This document shows positions 5,366 to 7,311 of a stretch of DNA of 7,311 nucleotides, piece after piece. How positions within the stretch are numbered: the stretch's first letter is position 1; the number at the start of each line of letters is the position of its first letter. The stretch comes from Thermococcus sp. GTDB taxonomy: Archaea; Methanobacteriota_B; Thermococci; Thermococcales; Thermococcaceae. The notes beneath the pieces were generated by a model. It worked only from the letters and a program-made list of their open reading frames with translations, did no database searches and had not been told where the DNA came from. Made by a program: the position numbers and the translations under genes. The stretch covers positions 1-7,311 of the forward strand of contig WAMH01000234.1 in assembly GCA_015522395.1 (NCBI GenBank), read 5' to 3'.

Positions 5366-6079
5366 GTGAACGGTAGGGCTTACAGGAGGCTAATAGTTCC
5401 GCCGGTTTCGTTGCCCGAGCTCCTGCTTATCTTTCTTCTCATGCTACTGCTCTTCGTGTTGTTTTCGGGTGCCGTCATGGCGGCTTTTGTAAAACTGGGC
5501 ATCCCTCCGGGAGTTGCGTACACCCTTTTCCTTCTGGCCCTCTTCGGGAGTTTTATCAACATCCCCATAGCGGAGGAGAGAACCTACGAGCCCGTGCTTA
5601 CCATAAAGGAGGTCAGGTTCATGGGGATTCCCTATCCTGTGCCATCGTTTGACTGGGCTGAGAGGAGGGTTGTCGTGGCCGTCAACGTTGGCGGAGCGCT
5701 AGTTCCCTCCGGTATTGCCCTCTATGAGCTTCTTAGGATGCTTTATCTCGGCCAGTTCGCGCTTCTCTTCAATACCCTCTTCGCGGTGCTCATAGCGGCG
5801 CTGTTCAGCCACGCGGTTGCCAGACCCGTTCCCGGACTGGGAATAGCAATGCCGATGTTCTTCCCGCCCCTGCTGGCCGTTCTCCTCGGCTGGGCCTTTG
5901 GCGGGAGTAACCCAAACGCGGTAGCCTACGTTAGCGGGACCCTGGGAGTCCTCATTGGTGCGGACCTGATGAACTGGAACAGGATAAAGCACCTCGGGGC
6001 GCCAATGGTGAGCATAGGGGGTGCAGGAACTTTCGACGGCGTCTTCCTCGCGGGGATAATTGCCGTTTTGTTGGTATAA
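5366..6079 (+). CDS. DUF1614 family integral membrane protein
   Basis: This 237-aa polytopic membrane protein of unknown function is recognised as DUF1614 from SGAVMAAFVKLG, GSFINIPI (61-68), VNVGGALVPSGIALYEL (106-122) and the C-terminal SIGGAGTFDGVFLAGIIA (216-233). Hydrophobic segments lie at about 17-40, 47-67, 102-122, 122-150, 158-180, 188-200 and 224-237, so six or seven membrane spans are likely, with a short Arg-rich N-terminus probably on the cytoplasmic side. Two Asp residues sit in small-residue-rich membrane-proximal motifs (Asp200 in LIGAD, Asp224 in GTFDG). GTG at 5366 is chosen as start because GGTGG stands 5 nt upstream; a GTG at 5357 would add three residues. It is transcribed divergently from the hydrolase-radB operon and ends 54 bp before prs, which has its own promoter signal. 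No substrate or partner can be inferred. Confidence 0.82.
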   Translation: MNGRAYRRLIVPPVSLPELLLIFLLMLLLFVLFSGAVMAAFVKLGIPPGVAYTLFLLALFGSFINIPIAEERTYEPVLTIKEVRFMGIPYPVPSFDWAERRVVVAVNVGGALVPSGIALYELLRMLYLGQFALLFNTLFAVLIAALFSHAVARPVPGLGIAMPMFFPPLLAVLLGWAFGGSNPNAVAYVSGTLGVLIGADLMNWNRIKHLGAPMVSIGGAGTFDGVFLAGIIAVLLV

Positions 6080-6086
6080 CGGTTGA

Positions 6087-6128
6087 TTTATAAGCCCGTG
6101 TATGAACATGTAACCGGCAAAGGGGTGA
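6087..6128 (+). promoter_or_regulatory. Putative promoter and ribosome binding site of prs
   Basis: TTTATAA (6087-6093) begins 8 bp after the DUF1614 stop. GGTGA (6124-6128) lies 5 nt before the ATG at 6134. The 47-bp spacing predicts a leader of roughly 18 nt. Placing the start at 6134 excludes an upstream in-frame ATG at 6083, which lies ahead of the TATA box and has no ribosome binding site. Confidence 0.6.
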
Positions 6129-6133
6129 TGCTC

Positions 6134-6979
6134 ATGTTCGTCGTTGGCAGCGGTGCGAGGCACCTCGAGGACGAGTTAAGGCGCCTTGGTGGGAAGCTGT
6201 TAGGGGCCGAGATAAGAAAGTTTCCCGATGGGGAAAAATACGTCCGCATTCTCGGTTCAGCGGATGAAGTGACCGTCGTTCAGTCCACGTTCAGACCGCA
6301 GGACGAACACCTGCTTGAACTTCTCCTAATTGGAGACGCCCTACGGGAGAGGGGTGCCAGAAAACTGAGGGCAGTGGTTCCCTACTTGGCGTACTCCCGC
6401 CAGGACAGGGTTACGAAGGACGGGGAGCCTGTGAGCGTCAGGGCCGTTATGAGGGCCATTGATCTCTACTATGACGAGCTCTACGTCTTCGACCTTCACA
6501 ACCCCGGGACGTTGAAGTTCTTTTCGGGCAAGGCAGTGAACATCTCTCCGGCAAGGGCGATAGCAGATTACTTCGGGGACAAGCTCGGCGAGGGGGTGGT
6601 CCTTGCCCCGGATAGGGGGGCCAGAGAACGGGCAAGGGCAGTTGCGGAAAAGCTCGGTCTTGAGTACAGCCACTTTGAGAAGAAGAGGGTTTCGCCGACA
6701 GAAGTCCAGATGAGGCCGGTCGACATCGACGTCAGGGGCAAAAACGTTCTCATAGTGGACGACATCATAAGCACGGGGGGGACCATGGTAAAGGCTGCGA
6801 ATCTGCTGAGGAAGATGGGGGTCGGAAAGGTGTTCGTCGCGGTCACGCACGGGGTCTTCGCTGAGGGAGCAATAGAGAGGGTCAGTAAGGCTGTTGACGA
6901 GCTCGCTGTCACGAACACCATTCCGACGCCGGTATCGAGGATAAGCATAGTGCCCGATATACTGGGGCTTCAGTGGTAG
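6134..6979 (+). CDS. prs: Ribose-phosphate pyrophosphokinase (PRPP synthetase), archaeal type
   Basis: This 281-aa enzyme transfers pyrophosphate from ATP to ribose 5-phosphate, giving PRPP for purine, pyrimidine, His and Trp synthesis and for salvage. FPDGEKYVRI (30-39) matches the conserved N-terminal region. PYLAYSRQDR (83-92) is the ATP-binding segment, DLHNP (120-124, catalytic His122) the metal/substrate site, APDRGA (158-163) a ribose-phosphate contact region, KKR (183-185) the flexible catalytic loop, and VDDIISTGGT (208-217) the PRPP-binding loop. It is shorter than the roughly 315-aa bacterial enzymes, as is usual for archaeal ones. The start is set by GGTGA 5 nt before the ATG and by the family N-terminus MFVVGSG. 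It acts in the cytoplasm as an oligomer. All expected motifs are intact. Co-transcription with the DUF1614 gene is possible, but a separate TATA box suggests its own promoter. Confidence 0.96.
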   Translation: MFVVGSGARHLEDELRRLGGKLLGAEIRKFPDGEKYVRILGSADEVTVVQSTFRPQDEHLLELLLIGDALRERGARKLRAVVPYLAYSRQDRVTKDGEPVSVRAVMRAIDLYYDELYVFDLHNPGTLKFFSGKAVNISPARAIADYFGDKLGEGVVLAPDRGARERARAVAEKLGLEYSHFEKKRVSPTEVQMRPVDIDVRGKNVLIVDDIISTGGTMVKAANLLRKMGVGKVFVAVTHGVFAEGAIERVSKAVDELAVTNTIPTPVSRISIVPDILGLQW

Positions 6980-7311
6980 TACCTTTGAGGAAAAAGCTGG
7001 CCGCTCTCGTCCTTTTTCTCTCCTCCGCAGGGACAGGCATGATGCTCCTTTTTGCCGTCTTGCCTGATGTTGCTAGGCTATCCTCAGGATACGTGGATAT
7101 GGTGGCGGTTGCTCCACTTATGATAATTCTCCCCTGGTGAAGAGGCTGTCCCTCTGCGTTGTGGCCGATGATGAAACCGCAAGGATTGTGGCACTGATTA
7201 TCGGTGCCCTCTCGGTTCCGTTGTTTTACCTGAGCACTCCGCGGGCGGGGTATGATCTGTGAAAGCTAGGTCACCTACGCGTTGGGTTTTCTGCTAATGA
7301 TCTTCCTTGCC
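6973..7311 (+). pseudogene. Decayed integral-membrane protein gene, possibly CcmC-like, running off the window
   Basis: A hydrophobic reading frame can start at a GTG (6973, overlapping the prs end) or a TTG (6985). It encodes KKLAALVLFLSSAG, MMLLFAVLPDV and VAVAPLMIILPW before a TGA at 7138-7140. One extra base in the CCCC run at 7131-7134 would join it to a second open frame (7134-7262) encoding LVKRLSLCVV, then IVALIIGALSVPLFYLST, ending at TGA 7260-7262. A third frame from 7270 to the edge encodes the hydrophobic VTYALGFLLMIFLA. The second and third pieces resemble the end of CcmC haem-handling proteins (a VPxxYxS motif, then a last membrane helix), but the WD-containing core of CcmC is missing, so a deletion would have to be assumed. 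Alternatives are a genuine 51-55-aa membrane peptide or sequencing errors. No ribosome binding site is evident. Confidence 0.5.

Noticed and set aside
6341..6850. A 169-codon minus-strand open frame opposite prs.
   Set aside because: It is antisense to all the conserved PRPP synthetase motifs and has no recognisable domain or initiation signal.
7168..7232. Possible C/D box guide RNA: ATGATGA at about 7168 with CTGA at about 7194 and 7229.
   Set aside because: There is no convincing C' box between the two CTGA motifs, no flanking terminal stem was seen, and the same bases encode a coherent hydrophobic peptide of the decayed gene. The short boxes are likely chance.
1..7311. CRISPR arrays, tRNA/rRNA genes, insertion sequences or attachment sites.
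   Set aside because: No spaced direct repeats, tRNA-like cloverleaf, transposase motifs or flanking target duplications were seen in reading both strands. Gaps between genes are all under 100 bases, leaving little room.

Overview
The window is chromosomal DNA of a hyperthermophilic archaeon of the order Thermococcales, most likely a Thermococcus. The signs are a RadB recombinase-like protein, an archaeal-type PRPP synthetase, a FAU-1-type DUF402 C-terminus, GGTGA-type ribosome binding sites, TTTAWA-type TATA boxes, and dense packing of genes with Glu/Lys-rich proteins. Family calls come from motifs read by eye; no database search was run.

Layout. (1) 1-171, +: the last 56 codons of a DUF402/FAU-1 RNase-like gene, whose stop codon overlaps that of the convergent gene. 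(2) 168-775, -: a VapBC toxin-antitoxin pair, with an AbrB-like antitoxin upstream and a PIN-domain RNase toxin downstream, joined by a GTGA overlap. (3) 776-869: a 94-bp divergent promoter region. (4) 870-3881, +: a 1003-aa single-chain restriction-modification enzyme with an N-terminal PD-(D/E)xK nuclease, a gamma-type N6-adenine methyltransferase core and a Type ISP-like C-terminal specificity part, but no helicase. (5) 3882-3930: an AT-rich convergent junction carrying inverted GTAATAT repeats. (6) 3931-5273, -: a two-gene operon of a UPF0173/UlaG-like metallo-beta-lactamase-fold hydrolase followed by radB. (7) 5274-5365: a second divergent promoter region. (8) 5366-6079, +: a DUF1614 polytopic membrane protein. 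(9) 6134-6979, +: prs (ribose-phosphate pyrophosphokinase) with its own TATA box. (10) 6973-7311, +: a short hydrophobic reading frame broken by frame changes, read as a decayed membrane-protein gene, possibly CcmC-like, running off the window.

How it fits together. The left half is an accessory defence patch (vapBC back-to-back with a self-contained R-M gene) inserted among housekeeping genes: RNA processing on the left, and recombination/repair and nucleotide metabolism on the right. The R-M gene has a markedly AT-richer block (about 2880-3120) in its likely target-recognition part, suggesting mosaic evolution. Four of the five inferred promoters put the first T of the TATA box 38-39 bp before the chosen start codon. 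This predicts mRNA leaders of only about 10 nt beginning at the GGTG(A) motif, and it supports the start sites chosen here (870, 5273, 5366), which are internal to the longest open frames.
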